Positions 10,380 to 21,617 of a DNA stretch of 33,540 nucleotides are shown one piece after another. How positions within the stretch are numbered: the stretch's first letter is position 1; each line of letters starts with the position of its first letter. The translations under genes and the position numbers were made by a program. The DNA lies in NCBI RefSeq assembly GCF_000003605.2, contig NW_003116461.1, positions 235,195 to 268,734 of the forward strand, given 5' to 3'. Source of the stretch: Saccoglossus kowalevskii. Lineage: Eukaryota > Hemichordata > Enteropneusta > Harrimaniidae. The notes under the pieces were generated by a model. It saw nothing but the letters and a program-made list of their open reading frames with translations. It ran no database searches and was not told where the DNA came from.

Positions 10380-12120
10380 TAAGCACACACGCTATTTACG
10401 ACGACGGCAAGAAATAGGTCAGCAGAAACCGTTATACTACGATATCCTTAAAAATGCACAAACGTACGAGCGTTCATGATTTTTGTTCATGTTTTTTATA
10501 CAGCAATTAATGTTGTTTTGGAGTTAAAATTTGTTCCAGTCGCTCGAGAATAGGAAGGCTCCGCACTGTACTGTCAGCTCATGAATATTTTTTGCATAAA
10601 TTTGCATATTGCGCGGTGCTTCCCGGTTACCGGGCCGGAAACTGCTGGTTTGATTTTGATCACCTCCCTTACAAAAAACGACAAAACCTATTTATTATTT
10701 CCCTTTACATTTGCATGGACAACCCATTATTTTGGCTGCCTTTTTATACGAGTGTTAGTATATCACACAAATATCACACAGTAGCGATTTTAATGTAATG
10801 TCCTGTGTAGGGTAGTTTGTTGTGGTTTAATTCAATTTCGATGACCTGAAGCGCTACACCATTTTGTAGTTTATTAGCTGCAACAATACAATCACAATCT
10901 GACATCACTCAACATATGTCTGACGGCACCAAAGAGGTTAATATAAACAACTGGACTGGAATTACAATCTTCCTTTTGATATATTTTGAAAAAGATTGTA
11001 AACGAATATTTCTAAGACAAATGTAACGTTCAAATACCAATCACGGCTGGATAGACTGATTTTTCCAGACAATAAGTTCCTTATTTTCACATTTTCCAGC
11101 TTTCTAAATAATTGTCATACATGTAGAGTAAGAAAAATTTGTCATAACAATTCATTGTTCGTAAAGCTTTTTGTTGTCTACCTTAATTAGTATTTCCGTT
11201 TTGGTTGAATTTTACTACTGTATTTCGAGAGAATCACTTGTACATGCTACGTATAAAGAGTAGCATTATTTCACAACGAACAATTAGTGGAATAATGTAA
11301 TAATTGTAACTTACCTTAGACTGTGTTTAATGGGCTTTATCTGAGTTTAGATATGGTGAGGTAAACGCATGGAACCTGGTTATGTTAAATTCATCATTTC
11401 ATGATTTGCATAATCATCAGATCTACCAGCTGAAATGTGATACGAGATCAGATGTGTTTTTTTTATTTATGTCTGGGAGGAGGGAACAGACTTTAGCTGT
11501 ATTACAATGTTTCGAATGTATTCTGTAATCACTTCCAAAATTACTGTCGCATTTAAAATGTTTGTAGTTATCAACTAGGCACAGGCGTCTGACATTTCAG
11601 AATTCACGACATTTGTACATGACGTGCACGCACACACGTACTGGGGCCACTCTGACCTAAATAATACGATCAATTTATTGAAACCCACAATCATGTACAC
11701 ACACAGCGAGTGAATAAAGAAAATAGAAGTGCTATCAGTATACAATGTCAACGTGCTGGATATTCTTTTTATCAGCACTACACGTACACGGTGCGACAAC
11801 TCATTTGAGTGTCACTATACTGGGACATGGTAGGGGTTTCAGTCAAAATAAAGGCCTTCACACAATAGACACAGAAATAATAAAATAAAATAGACTAGAT
11901 GAAAATGAAGTGATTGCTTTTCATTTCATCAAAATCGGACAAAAACTAAAGGAAAACGAAGAGCAGAATACGCGTCAATGAGTTTGCCTAAAGATGACCC
12001 CAATTAACACTAATTAACACTATTATCTTCAGTGAAATGTTCATAACTTCTGTTCTGCTGAAAAGAATTACTTGAAATTTGGACACAACTCTGATCTCAA
12101 TCAATCCTTTGCAATACAAA
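10380..12120. other. non-coding, nothing recognised
   Basis: There is a mildly CpG-rich patch near 10540-10680 that includes an ATTTGCAT octamer. Otherwise AT-rich sequence without supportable exons. The overlapping frames at 10581-10798 lack recognisable features. Confidence 0.35.
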
Positions 12121-12129
12121 TATTTTAGG

Positions 12130-12770
12130 CAGAGCCATCAGTTACCATAGTAGCAGGAAAGAGCACAACCAATAATACTCATTTTCATAGCTTTAATTAA
12201 TATATAGCAACTATTTTGAAAAATGCATTTAAATTTATTTTTGTTAAAAGAGTGCTAAAAATGCATTATTTTAGTGGAATATTGTTCCCATGGCAATGGA
12301 ATCAGATTTGACTTATTTTAATTCAAAAATGACCAGTACCTTCAAATCTGCACAGGTTTGGTTTCAAACAGTTTCCCGGACATTGTATTTATATACATAA
12401 CAAGAATATGAATTGGTTTCCATGGCAACAAAAATAAAAACAATACATTGAAAAATATTTCAAAATGACTAGGCAAGTGTATACAGAATCAGATAATGAA
12501 TATGTTTACAAGTTATTGAGTACAACAAATCACCAGTACCTTCAAATTGACAAAGCTGTATGCAAACAGTTCCCCTAACGTTGTAAAACATTATGTACAT
12601 AATGAACCATTAAATTCAGCACTGACAAGTAACTGAAAGTTTGGGTTTCTTTTTCATTGTTTAATTTTTTTTTAATTATATGAATAGATGTTGTTTCTAT
12701 GGCAACCAACATATTGGAAATCTGGAATCGAAATAATTTCAATTTTATGATCCTGAAAATTAATTAATAT
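12130..12770. repeat. diverged repeat carrying RFX-type X-box palindromes
   Basis: Related blocks (ACCAGTACCTTCAAAT ... CAAACAGTTTCCC ... TTGTA) occur at about 12330 and 12532. Each neighbourhood has an X-box: GTTCCCATGGCAAT (12284), GTTTCCATGGCAAC (12416, a perfect GTTNCCATGGNAAC) and GTTTCTATGGCAAC (12693). A weaker GTTACCATAGTAGC lies at 12141. The repeat structure is visible directly; regulatory use is inference. Confidence 0.6.
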
Positions 12771-13460
12771 TGCATATATTTTTTTCTTTTTAGATGCATA
12801 CATAATCACTTGATTAAATCTTAATCACGAATAATAAGATCAGTTTACCCTTTATCCATCCTTCTCAACACAATATTGTTCATTTTTTTCCCTACAAGAA
12901 GAGTTGGGTCAGTTTCAAATTGTGGCAGTCTCATTCGCTGTGCTTTAACTGCTCTGTTCAGTCTGCACTCTTTGACTGTTTCAAACAGTTTGGCCCAGGC
13001 AACACGTATGTGTTCACGTCTTTATTCTACTGGTTTTAACTTCAAGTCAACAACGTGATCATCTCTCTTCTCCACAGATTCATCAAATACAGGTAAATAC
13101 TGGTTTTGATTTTAAAACCTCCTTATGGAACATAATTTAGTTGACAACCTGCACTCTTTGTCCTTTAGAATTCAGATTTGTTTATTTTTCATCAAACTCC
13201 ATTTTGATCACGAGTTCCATACAGTATCTATTTTGTTGACCTTTCTTGAATGAGCCCTAACTTCTAGTCTCTTTTTCCTGCAATTTTCTGTTGCCTCGAT
13301 GTCTCTTTTTTAGTTATATATTTTGCTCTTGCTTTGTTGTAGCTGGAACAAACTTCATCTAATAGATGTTTTTCTTCTGCAGATTTGCAAAACTACGTCA
13401 TCAATAAACAAAGTTAAGCCTAAATGCTATAAAACTGGCCCATTTAGGTACTAGTAAAGA
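12771..13460. other. non-coding, nothing recognised
   Basis: Pyrimidine-rich sequence with short frames only. No domain, repeat unit or RNA structure that I can support. Confidence 0.35.
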
Positions 13461-13461
13461 A

Positions 13462-13735
13462 CTATCCCTGCCCGCAATGGCTATTCCGCCAGGGCAAAAT
13501 AAGAAAATGTTTAACTGCCTTATATAGCCAATATGCTTGCTGAACAATATGATGATAAGATGCGGTTTCCAAGCAAGATGATATTAACGTTCCTAGTCCG
13601 CATGTTAAGCGCAGGTGTAGCACAGTACGACCTATCATACAAATTGGTGGCACTAGCCAATTGTTTTCTTCATGCCAATTACCTGCAAATGCATCAGGGG
13701 ATTTTGCCCCTGGATTCAACTCAAACAGAATGAAT
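13462..13735 (-). pseudogene. retrotransposon fragment, DIRS/YR-type RNase H region
   Basis: The minus-strand frame reads N-P-G-A-K-S-P-D-A-F-A, then WHEENNWLVPPICMIGRTV, then a GTLI segment and SASYHHIV-like residues. The order 'NPxxxxxDAF ... W xxENNW xxPP xxLI xx ... GTLIVPxW' is what I associate with the end of the RNase H/connection region of tyrosine-recombinase (DIRS-like) retroelements. Only about 85 codons remain; no RT or recombinase core is nearby. Family assignment is from memory and moderately sure; an LTR element is the alternative. Confidence 0.5.
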
Positions 13736-13739
13736 TACA

Positions 13740-14410
13740 ACAAGAAACGACACATATACAAAGACAAGTTGTTATCAAAATTAAATATTGCATTCGTATA
13801 AATATATATATAGTGTGCTCACAAGGTATCAACTGACATGAATTTAAATGAACAGTAAATTCAGCATAATACAATTACAGTGTGTCAAGACGCATGAAAT
13901 TAGGTAACGCAAAACAACACATTTACAGTCGTCTAGTCACAAAACGGAATTGATACTAAAATAACCTAGTTTCAAAACTCAACCTTTTCGACGCACACAA
14001 CATGGCAAGGCTTCGGCTAAAACAATCACGATGTAATTGCTGAACAGCAGAGATTTCTTGTAAATCTTGTGGAGAGAACAGTACATTATCTTCAATTTGG
14101 CTTGACGTGAAACTTTGGAGAACTCATGACGAAGTAACTGTCATCATGTCGCAAAGTGTTGGTGATAAGAAAAAATAAACATATACCAAATCCTCTACGT
14201 GAACAATCACTGCGAACCACTTGTGAAAATCTCATTGGAATCCTTGAACAGGTTGGTATTTTTTAAAGTCATCTGACTTATTTTGGTATATAATACAGTG
14301 TATTTAACATCTGTTTTACTTTGATTTAAAATATAGTGGTGTATTTTTAAATCCAACAGGATTTTATATGATCATATAAATAGGGTTGTTTTTTAATATT
14401 TTTCCCAGCC
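13740..14410. other. non-coding spacer upstream of the DGGPDH gene
   Basis: AT-rich with a short TATATA run near 13800. It ends in a polypyrimidine stretch with CAG at 14410, a plausible acceptor for the following exon. Confidence 0.4.
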
Positions 14411-15526
14411 ATGAACCCACAAAAACGAGTGGCAGGAAATTGGTAAAGCTGTTGAGGAACTTGTTGGAAGTCTAAATAAATATGCAGACAAGCACAAAAT
14501 AAAAGTGGGAGAGCCAGGCTGTCCTTGAGAGAGGCAAGCAAGTAGTTGTTGGTTTAAACAAGAAATTTTGTGTATCTGACCATGACTTTTTCCAAGTCAA
14601 CTCTGACACCAAGTGTGTGTCTCTAAGTAGATGTTCCATATGGTATTGAGGGATCATTCTATCGAGGAAAAGTTTATGTTGGTTTGAAAGATTCTGTTTT
14701 TAAGCATCAATCCCACAGAGACATGTGACTGAACTAAATATTCAGCTCCAAAAGGAAGAGATGTCTGAACTGTTGTTTAAATATGGTGATGGTGGACCAG
14801 ACCATCGTGTGTATTATGGTACAGTTCAGTTAAGTTTGAAAACACTATTTTTGGAAAATGATTATGAGTGTGTGTTTGCCCTACGGACACCACCTGGTAG
14901 CTCATGGAAAAATCCAGCCGAAAGAATTATGTCCACATTGAATTTAGCCTTCCAGTGTCTTGGTGTGATAAGAAAGAAAATGTCCACAGAAATGGAAACA
15001 ATTCCGTCAGTATGTAATAATATGAAAGACATTCGTGATGCAGCTGAAAAGTGTGCAACAACCAATCACTCTCTTATTGTCCGTTTTACAACTCCTAGAC
15101 CTGAATAATGAACACTTTACTGTGTTCACAGGTGTTGAGGGAACAGATATAAAGAAATGTTATCAGACACTCCGTAAGTTTGTTCATGAGTTGTTAGACA
15201 AATCAAACTCCAAAGATATTGCTCAGGCCAATAATCTGCAGGACTTTATGAAATCACATTGCCATGTTCGCCATTGTGCCTTCAGTTATGTGAAGTGTAG
15301 TGATATGCCTTGTAAATACCATGGACCACCACATCTCCCAATTGACCCATTCAAAGTGTTACTGTCTGGTATTGGATCAGGGAGGTAATGTGATAGCCTG
15401 CACTACAAGCAATTTGAACATGTTTATGGTACCACCACCACTGATGATCATCGACCATCCCTGAAAGCATTCCAGAAGAGAGGTCATGGCATTCCATTTA
15501 ATCCATCAGCACAAACTGCTTGCAGG
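14411..15526 (+). pseudogene. 'DGGPDH' transposase-like family gene, part 1
   Basis: Frames broken by shifts and stops read in order: EIGKAVEELVGSLNKYADKH, VSDHDFFQVNSDTKCVSL, GIEGSFYRGKVYVGLKDSVF, then a clean ORF (14725-15108) with DGGPDHRVYYGTVQLSL and, 43 residues after that D, N-P-A-E-R-I. A frame change leads to LQDFMKSHCHVRHCAFSYVKC and C-K-Y-H-G-P-P-H-L-P, then YGTTTTDDHRPSLKAF. I recall this architecture from uncharacterised, highly repeated proteins of cnidarians, sponges and other aquatic animals. The D...D-x43-E pattern suggests an RNase H-fold (DDE) nuclease. The exon ends at a GTAATT donor (15527). Frameshifts and internal stops make it a pseudogene. The rest lies at 15665-15920 and, after the inserted ISL2EU element, at 20023-20173. 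Confidence 0.7.
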
Positions 15527-15664
15527 GTAATTTTATTTTTTAATTTCATAACAAAATGATAGTAGATTTCTGTTCATCGAGTAGATACTTGAACTATTTC
15601 TGGGGAGGGCACTGATCTTTTGTTAATGCATTCAATGTTTTTTACTTTTGTTTTCATTATACAG

Positions 15665-15920
15665 GTATCAAAAGTGGAGATTGTGGCAAACCTAGAGTGC
15701 TACATGCTGCAAGAAAGTTGACTAAAAATCAGCAGAAAGATCTTGACATTATTGCATTGGAGAGTTTTTGATATAGCTGTGGAACAGAAATGTATGAATG
15801 TATCCCACTGGCAGCAGACAGAGATGAACACATTCTTGGCAAAGTTTATGTTCGTGGTGATCTGATATGCAGTTCCTTCATTGAAATTCTCTACTACTCC
15901 TCTTCAGTATTTCCCGTAAT
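15665..15920 (+). pseudogene. 'DGGPDH' family gene, part 2, up to the insertion point
   Basis: After CATTATACAG (15664) the frame reads IKSGDCGKPRVLHAARKL, an in-frame TGA, then YSCGTEMYEC, HILGKVYVRGDLICSSF and IEILYYSSSVFPV. Cys pairs and the YYSS segment match the C-terminal half of the same family. The frame runs straight into the left end of the ISL2EU element at 15921. The internal TGA and a phase mismatch across the intron show decay independent of the insertion. Confidence 0.65.
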
Positions 15921-15934
15921 TCACCTTTCCACAA
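15921..15934 (+). repeat. ISL2EU left terminal inverted repeat
   Basis: TCACCTTTCCACAA, perfect inverse match to 20007-20020. Preceded by the AT target duplicate. Confidence 0.9.
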
Positions 15935-16086
15935 CTGTCAATCAAATTTGCAGTTGACCAATAGGAATGCAGCGCGTCCAGCACCCTATTATTGGCAGCC
16001 ATTTTGTCCGACAAGTTGTCGTGTCGGAGGTTCGCGCAATGTTTGAAAGATATATTTTTTGGTAGTAGCGTGTGCCCGTTATTAGC

Positions 16087-18918
16087 ATGGTTAAACGTTG
16101 TGCCTGGGATCAGTGTAAATCTTGCACTAGATATCTGGAACAGAATTCTGACATTGTATTCTTCCCATTCCCGAAACCCAAAACCCAGTACGACAAATGT
16201 CTGGAGTGGATCAAGGCTTGCGGCCGACCCCCACTGAATGTAAACAATTTCGATAGACACAAGTACGCGTGTTCCAAGGTGAGTCATACATCTTTAATAT
16301 CAAAACAAATGTTAGCATGTTTTATTACGAAAACCCTGGATGATGTTGTTAAATGCTAGATGTCACTAATGTTGTCTAATTTCGCAGAAATGTTTTGTAG
16401 CGCGCACGTACCGCCGGCTCACGCTGATGTTTCATAGTGAATTCCTGGTTTATTTATTGAATCATTAAAATATGATATGAGGGCTACGGCCGACCATCGA
16501 TTGTATTTAGTTATCTGTAGCCGTAATAAATTCAAGGTCTGTCACAAGTTGATAACATTATTTGGAAGACTTTCGTTCGTTTGCTCACTTGACATCAACT
16601 ATCGCGAACGGCGTTGCTAGGTGATACATATTTTGTCCCTTTCACAATATCATACACAGTTTATTTCAGCTGGCATAATACTTTCGTTATTATTTTTACC
16701 TCCATGGTTTTGCGATTTTCCGCTTACAGTAAGTACTAACAGCACTTTAAAGTATTAACTTGGGTACGTTGTGTGGTTAATATTCATATAGCATTTCCTG
16801 GGCAGCCAGGGACCAAGTAATACATGCCCGAATCCGCTTCTAGCTGATGGGAAAATTACCGGTATAACTACAAGAAAGCCAGCCAAGAAACGGCATAGTA
16901 CTGACTATAAACCTGTAGACTCCAAGAGAAAGTGTATTGAATCATTATACAGGTGGGCAATATATTGTAAATAAACATTTTTATATTTGTAAAATATGCA
17001 GTGCACCATTTTTAAAAGAATTTCAGTTGGGAATTCAGTGTTATTTTTCTACTAAATAAGGGCAAGGAAAAACGAACTTGTTGAGTGCCATTGACATTTA
17101 TCATTTATATTATGAAAATAATTGATAATTCTATGTACTTTTGCTAGGGACCATACATATGTAATATTTTGCAGTGTTGTATCAAACTATTCATACATTG
17201 TTTATAGTTTTCATTGTAAATCTTCCCATACTTGTTGCATTTCCGTGCACAGAAAAGCGACCAAGATTGTCATGCAATAGAAGTGAACACTGAAAAAAGC
17301 TGTCAAACTGATGAGTTGTGTAAGTTTTATATGACTTTATCTACACATTATGTAGAAAGATGGCCAAATATGGTTTGGCATGATCACTAAAAAACCTAGT
17401 TAGTTTAGATAGTAATTCTAGCATATAAGGGATGTCTGGCTCAATTCTTTTACATGAATATCATACATTGTATATACAACAAAATCACAGAATTCTGCCC
17501 CCGTAACCAAAAAGCTGTCCCTGGACTTGAACATAGTATTGATGGCTGTGATCTAGAGCCAATGTAGCATCTTCCTTTTTTCTTAGCATAAAATTGGTTA
17601 AATTCATTGCTGCTTGCTCTAAGGTCACACGTCTTGCACTGTATGGACACTTAACCTCAATTAGTCCACACTTTCCATCAGGAGATGCACCAAGGAAGGA
17701 AGTTATGGATGTGCCTTGATGGGAACATGTCAAGATATTTTGCTTTAGCTTTTGACTCATTACGTTTACCATATTCCAAGGATGCTGCAGAGAATTTTTT
17801 ATTTGTGAATAAATCATTAAGAAATGCTGTGGATAGTAGTGATTTTCTTTTCATTACACGACTAAAATTTGATGCTGTGAGACGTTTTTCTCTAGCTTCA
17901 AACCACTTTTCGCAACTTGATTGGCCTTGCGTCTCTGTTTCAAGACTTGAGGGATCAGATTCTTCATAGTCTTTATTAATGTGTAAAACTTCTTGTGGTA
18001 GTCTGATGACAGCTGTTCTTGGGAAATTTGTTGGTCCACACCCACTTCCATGTGAAATTTCAATAGTTTTGATATTGTTTATCTGAAAGTAAAATAATAT
18101 ATTTTTATTTTTTACAGGGTTTCACCACTGGATGTTCTTGCACAGTGTGCCGACTTTCATCAGCTACAAAAAGAGATTAATGAGTGTAAATTAATTATAA
18201 AAAAAAACAAGAATCTGTTATTTCTCAGAATGAAGAAACAATCAAATGTCTAAAGGAGAAATTACATAGTTGTAAATTTGGTGTACAAGAAGTGCGAAAA
18301 AAACAGGAAAAAGTCAAAGGGATGTTCAGATATTACACTGGTATTACACATGTTAGATTTTTAGCACTTTTATTATTTCTTTTGCCAGAAGAAATGAAAC
18401 TGACATATGCAAAGACTAGGTCTGACATTACAAATATGTCCACAAAAGATTGTCTTTTTTATGTCTTATTCGTTTACAACACAATTTTGGACTAAAAGAC
18501 ATAGCCATGAGATTTGGTATTTCTTTGAAATCAGCTGGAGATGTATTTAATACATGGGTTGATCATATGTACGGTAAATTTGGTCAAATTGGTATTTGGC
18601 CACATCGGAATGTTATAATTTCTAATATGATTTAAAAAAAGAATTCCCAACCAGTTTAGTTATTATTGATGGTACTGAACTTAAAACACAAAAACCATGT
18701 GCACTTGCACTTCAGATACAACACTGAAGGCATTGATAGGATGATGTGACCCTAGGGGATATGTTATTTTTGTGTCAGAACTTATCACTGGATCCATCTC
18801 TGACAAAGCAATCTGTGAACACAGTGGATTTTTATCAATGCTTAAATCAATGATTGATGAAGGCTATATCCATGAGGGGGATGCTGTTATGGCAGACAAC
18901 CTTATTTCAAAATGTCTT
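16087..18918 (+). pseudogene. ISL2EU transposase: THAP zinc finger + coiled coil/HTH + DDE_Tnp_4
   Basis: Exon 1 (16087-16278) starts MVKRCAWDQC, has FFPFPKPK and W-I-K-A-C-G-R-P, and ends A-C-S-K before GTGAGT. Exon 2 (16792-16952, after TTCATATAG) supplies H-F-L-G-S-Q-G-P, completing the C2CH THAP finger across a phase-0 intron. A short exon (17253-17319) carries SCQTDEL. The last part (about 18118-18918) has a coiled coil (ETIKCLKEKLHSC), FRYYTG, the helix-turn-helix (DIAMRFGISLKSAGDVFNTW), then catalytic blocks VIIDGTE, GSISDKAIC and GDAVMADNL. Frameshifts lie near 18200, 18480 and 18640-18750. The sequence stops after the third block, so the C-terminal end is missing. AATAAA hexamers follow at 18936. 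Exact splice phases of the middle exons do not all agree, so those boundaries are approximate. Confidence 0.8.
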
Positions 18919-19894
18919 TGTAAATGAGAAAACTAAATAAATAAAGTTTCAATATCATCTGAATTGACCTTTGGAAGTCTGCAAAACAAAATACACATAA
19001 AAATTTTTTTTTTATTTAAACAGTAATGGCTCCTTGTATGTATATTTTTTTCAATTTTCACCTCTGCAGTTATAAAAAGAAGTGACAAAGTTAAATATAG
19101 TTCCCTCTGTTGTATTTACCCATAATGCTTGAATTAGTGACAACCAACACTTACTTTACATATGTGTCTATCTGGCAAAGCACTGGTTTTCTCTTTCTCT
19201 TTTCAGATGGTTTAGCTACAATTACATGATTGATGGGTACTGCACTGATCTTAGGGCCTCTTTGAACATGCCACTGTTGTGGAACACTGGTACAACTGAG
19301 TTCTGATGAAACCCTTGACAAATTGTGTAGCTTAAACTCTTGTAAAGATTTAACTAAACCAATAACATGTGAGCATTGTCCACTCAAGCTGAAAAAAAAA
19401 ACATACATCACTTTAGGCCATAGTCAATACAAACTACACTTAAAGTGAGAATAAATAAAAAAAAAATACTTATTTAGCAATCAAAAAATTCGGTTGAACC
19501 ATCTTAATAACAAACAAAAAACATTTGGTTAACCTAGAGGACGCTATACAAAGGTCATAGATCATGAATTAGTGTAAATTCGATGGCGCTACTCACTATT
19601 TGAATACCGGCAAATTTAAAGATTATTCACAAATGTACGGCACAAAAACAAAACTTACCCAGCTTTACAAGAACAGCGGGAAGTCGCAAGTTTTCTGTCG
19701 GAACATATGTCCATGGTGATTTTATGCGGAGGCTTCGATTTTGACATAGACCTCCAACATCGCGCACTGACTGAACCTTCGCCGTTTACCCTGATATCGT
19801 GCATATAACCTTGCACGAAATAATTGAACCCTTTTTCTTGGGCCTTCTTAGACACATTTTCCCAAGTTAGCAATATAGATGATGGAAATATCAT
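17418..19894 (-). pseudogene. ISL2EU second protein: SWIM zinc finger + YqaJ-type exonuclease
   Basis: Exon 1 (19894-19659) reads FNYFVQGYMHDIRVNGE ... ATSRCSCKAG to a GTAAGT donor. Exon 2 (19388-19160), after a T-run and CAG, continues LSGQCSHVIGLVKSLQ, completing the SWIM C-x-C...C-x-H finger, then CTSVPQQWHV and EKRKRKPVLC. With a GTAAAG donor (19159) the phase is 0 into exon 3 (18082-17418, after CTTTCAG). Exon 3 has W-F-E-A-R-E-K-R-L-T-A-S-N-F, LEYGKRNESKAKAKYL, then FLGASPDGKCGLIEVKCPYS and YYVQVQGQL, the conserved nuclease blocks (E, D, E-x-K, QxQ). Two frameshifts (near 17700 and 17510) break it; the frame closes with TAG at 17418. YqaJ-family proteins are lambda-exonuclease-like 5'-3' nucleases; a role in transposition is inferred. 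The start at 19894 is the first Met of the frame; a 5' extension is possible. Confidence 0.83.
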
Positions 19895-20006
19895 TTGCTA
19901 CAAGAACAAGGCTGTCAGTAAATAGATAAAGATGTCTGCTTTTTCCCGCGCCCGCCATAGCCGATAAGTTCACATTAATGGGGGGGGGGCGTGGATTAGA
20001 TCGCCA

Positions 20007-20020
20007 TTGTGGAAAGGTGA
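20007..20020 (-). repeat. ISL2EU right terminal inverted repeat
   Basis: TTGTGGAAAGGTGA, reverse complement of 15921-15934, followed by the AT target duplicate. Confidence 0.9.
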
Positions 20021-20022
20021 AT

Positions 20023-20173
20023 ATGTATCAATTGTGCAGCGGGAAACAATCTTGTCACTGGTCCCGAATACTCTGATAGCTATCCAAGATTTATTAACTG
20101 CGCTGAAAAACCCAAAGTTTTGAAAAGGAAACGCAACCTTTTTAATAGCAAAACAACCAACAACAAAAAGTAA
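20023..20173 (+). pseudogene. 'DGGPDH' family gene, part 3 (C-terminus after the insertion)
   Basis: With the last base-pair of codon ATA restored, the frame reads CINCAAGNNLVTGPEY, Y-P-R-F-I-N-C-A and KPKVLKRKRNLF to TAA at 20171-20173. The C-x2-C ... C pattern and basic tail complete the gene interrupted at 15920. AATAAATAAA follows at about 20209, a likely polyadenylation signal. It shows no stop over 50 codons. Confidence 0.7.
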
Positions 20174-20283
20174 AACAGGCACATTATAACTGAAACTTGA
20201 CTTGTATTGAATAAATAAACATTGTAATCGAAAATGCGCTTGTACTCGCACTTGTCTAAAATTTCAGCTCAGTATTCAAACAA

Positions 20284-21210
20284 CATTAAAATTCCCATGA
20301 AACGAGAAACTGATTTTTTTCATGGTCTAAACCAGTGAGCACAGTATCTAGTCTGGTAAAAGTTTCATCGATTATTGACCCAAATACAAGAATATCGTCC
20401 AAGTACACCAGAAGAGTTTGAAAGTTTAGGTCACCAAAAGCCTTGTTCATTAGTCTTATGAACGTGGCAGGGGCATTGCACAAGCCAAAGGGCATTCTAG
20501 TATACTCGTATAAACCACCTGTACCAGTACGGAAAGCAGTTTTTTCAATGTCTTCTTCTGCAACAGGAAGTTGGTTTAATCCATGGGCTAGATCTAAACT
20601 GCAGAAATACTTCGCAACACCTAGAGCTTCTAATACCTCTTCTATTCTGGGGAGTGGATATGCATCCTTGTGTGTCATCATAATTAAAGAACGGTAATCA
20701 ATACAGTCTCATCTTACCATTCTTTTTCCTCACAAGAACTATTGGTGAAGCACAGGGCTGTATGATGCCTCTGTTCAATGACTTGCATATGTATTCTCGA
20801 ACTTCCTCCCAATGATGTGGAGATACTCTGCGATGTGGCACCTTTACTGGTATGTTGTCAGTGGTTATTATTCTGTGTTTCACCAGGTCACAGTAACCGA
20901 TATCATCTTCATTATTACTAAATTTGTCATAGTGTTTAACAATTATACTGTTTATTCTGATCGGTTCAGCATTACTAGTCTTGTCAACCTTCATTCTGCA
21001 AACAAGTTTGTTCACTAATGATGTGTTCACATTAGCCTCTGACACTTGAACTTCATTTACTGAATGAAATTGTATAGATGGTTCCACAGAAGCAGTTTCA
21101 ATCACTTCAACTGGAGTACGGGGTGGTAAGTAAACATCATTATCACTGAAATTTGCTACCTGCATATGAATTCTACCACCAATTATTTCATAAACTGTAG
21201 AAAGAGTCAT
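20284..21210 (-). pseudogene. Ty3/Gypsy-like pol: linker and partial reverse transcriptase
   Basis: On the minus strand, 21210-20698 holds the linker and pre-RT region ending HHWEEVREYI ... GIIQPCASPIVLVRKKNGKMR. After a small frame break, 20681-20286 gives YPLPRIEEVLEALG, the catalytic SLDLAHG, MPFGLCNAPATF and YLDDILVFG. These are RT blocks in Ty3/Gypsy order. The frame ends soon after the YLDD box, where the thumb would begin; RNase H and integrase are absent. The break lies about 110 bases from the stop of the DGGPDH gene. This is a 3'-truncated, inactive copy, described only. Confidence 0.85.
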
Positions 21211-21617
21211 CCATTCTGCAGCTCTGTAGCATGGGCAGTATGTCTCTCAAGCATTGCATAATGCACACAACCTTTTGGGCTGGGTTGAACTGACCCCTCA
21301 ATGACGATTAGTGATCTAGCAGGCAGTAACACCGACTTATTTCCAGCAACTCTGACATGTCTAACTTCAGGCTCCACAACACAAATCTCCTGATTTACGA
21401 CAGTAGTTATGTAACCTCCAATATATGCAAAAGTTTAACTTCATCAGGTCTCAGCTTCACACTTAATTGCGTTATTCAATAGGAGTATTTATTGGGTCAC
21501 GCACAACTAAAAACACTAATTTATGGAAAGTGTGGTAAAACAATGTCACAGGAAGTTCTACGTAGCCGGAGTTGGGAATTTCTAGGACATGGGAACCAGT
21601 AATCTTGATGTATGCAG
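21211..21617 (-). pseudogene. Gypsy-like protease-RT linker remnant
   Basis: The minus strand contains pieces such as VRHVRVAGNKSVLLPARS and HYAMLERHTAHA in shifting frames. They fit the low-complexity linker between protease and RT. No intact frame. Confidence 0.5.

Larger units (their letters stand above)
15921..20020. mobile_element. ISL2EU DNA transposon, complete 4.1-kb copy, decayed
   Basis: Perfect 14-bp terminal inverted repeats TCACCTTTCCACAA lie at 15921-15934 and, inverted, at 20007-20020. They are flanked by AT on both sides (15919-15920, 20021-20022) as a 2-bp target duplication. Taking out 4102 bases and leaving one AT joins ...F-P-V-I to C-I-N-C-A-A-G-N-N in one frame, which fixes the boundaries independently. 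Inside are a THAP plus DDE_Tnp_4 transposase gene (+) and a YqaJ exonuclease/SWIM zinc-finger gene (-). This two-gene content is known for ISL2EU elements. Both genes carry frameshifts, so the copy is not autonomous today. Confidence 0.88.
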
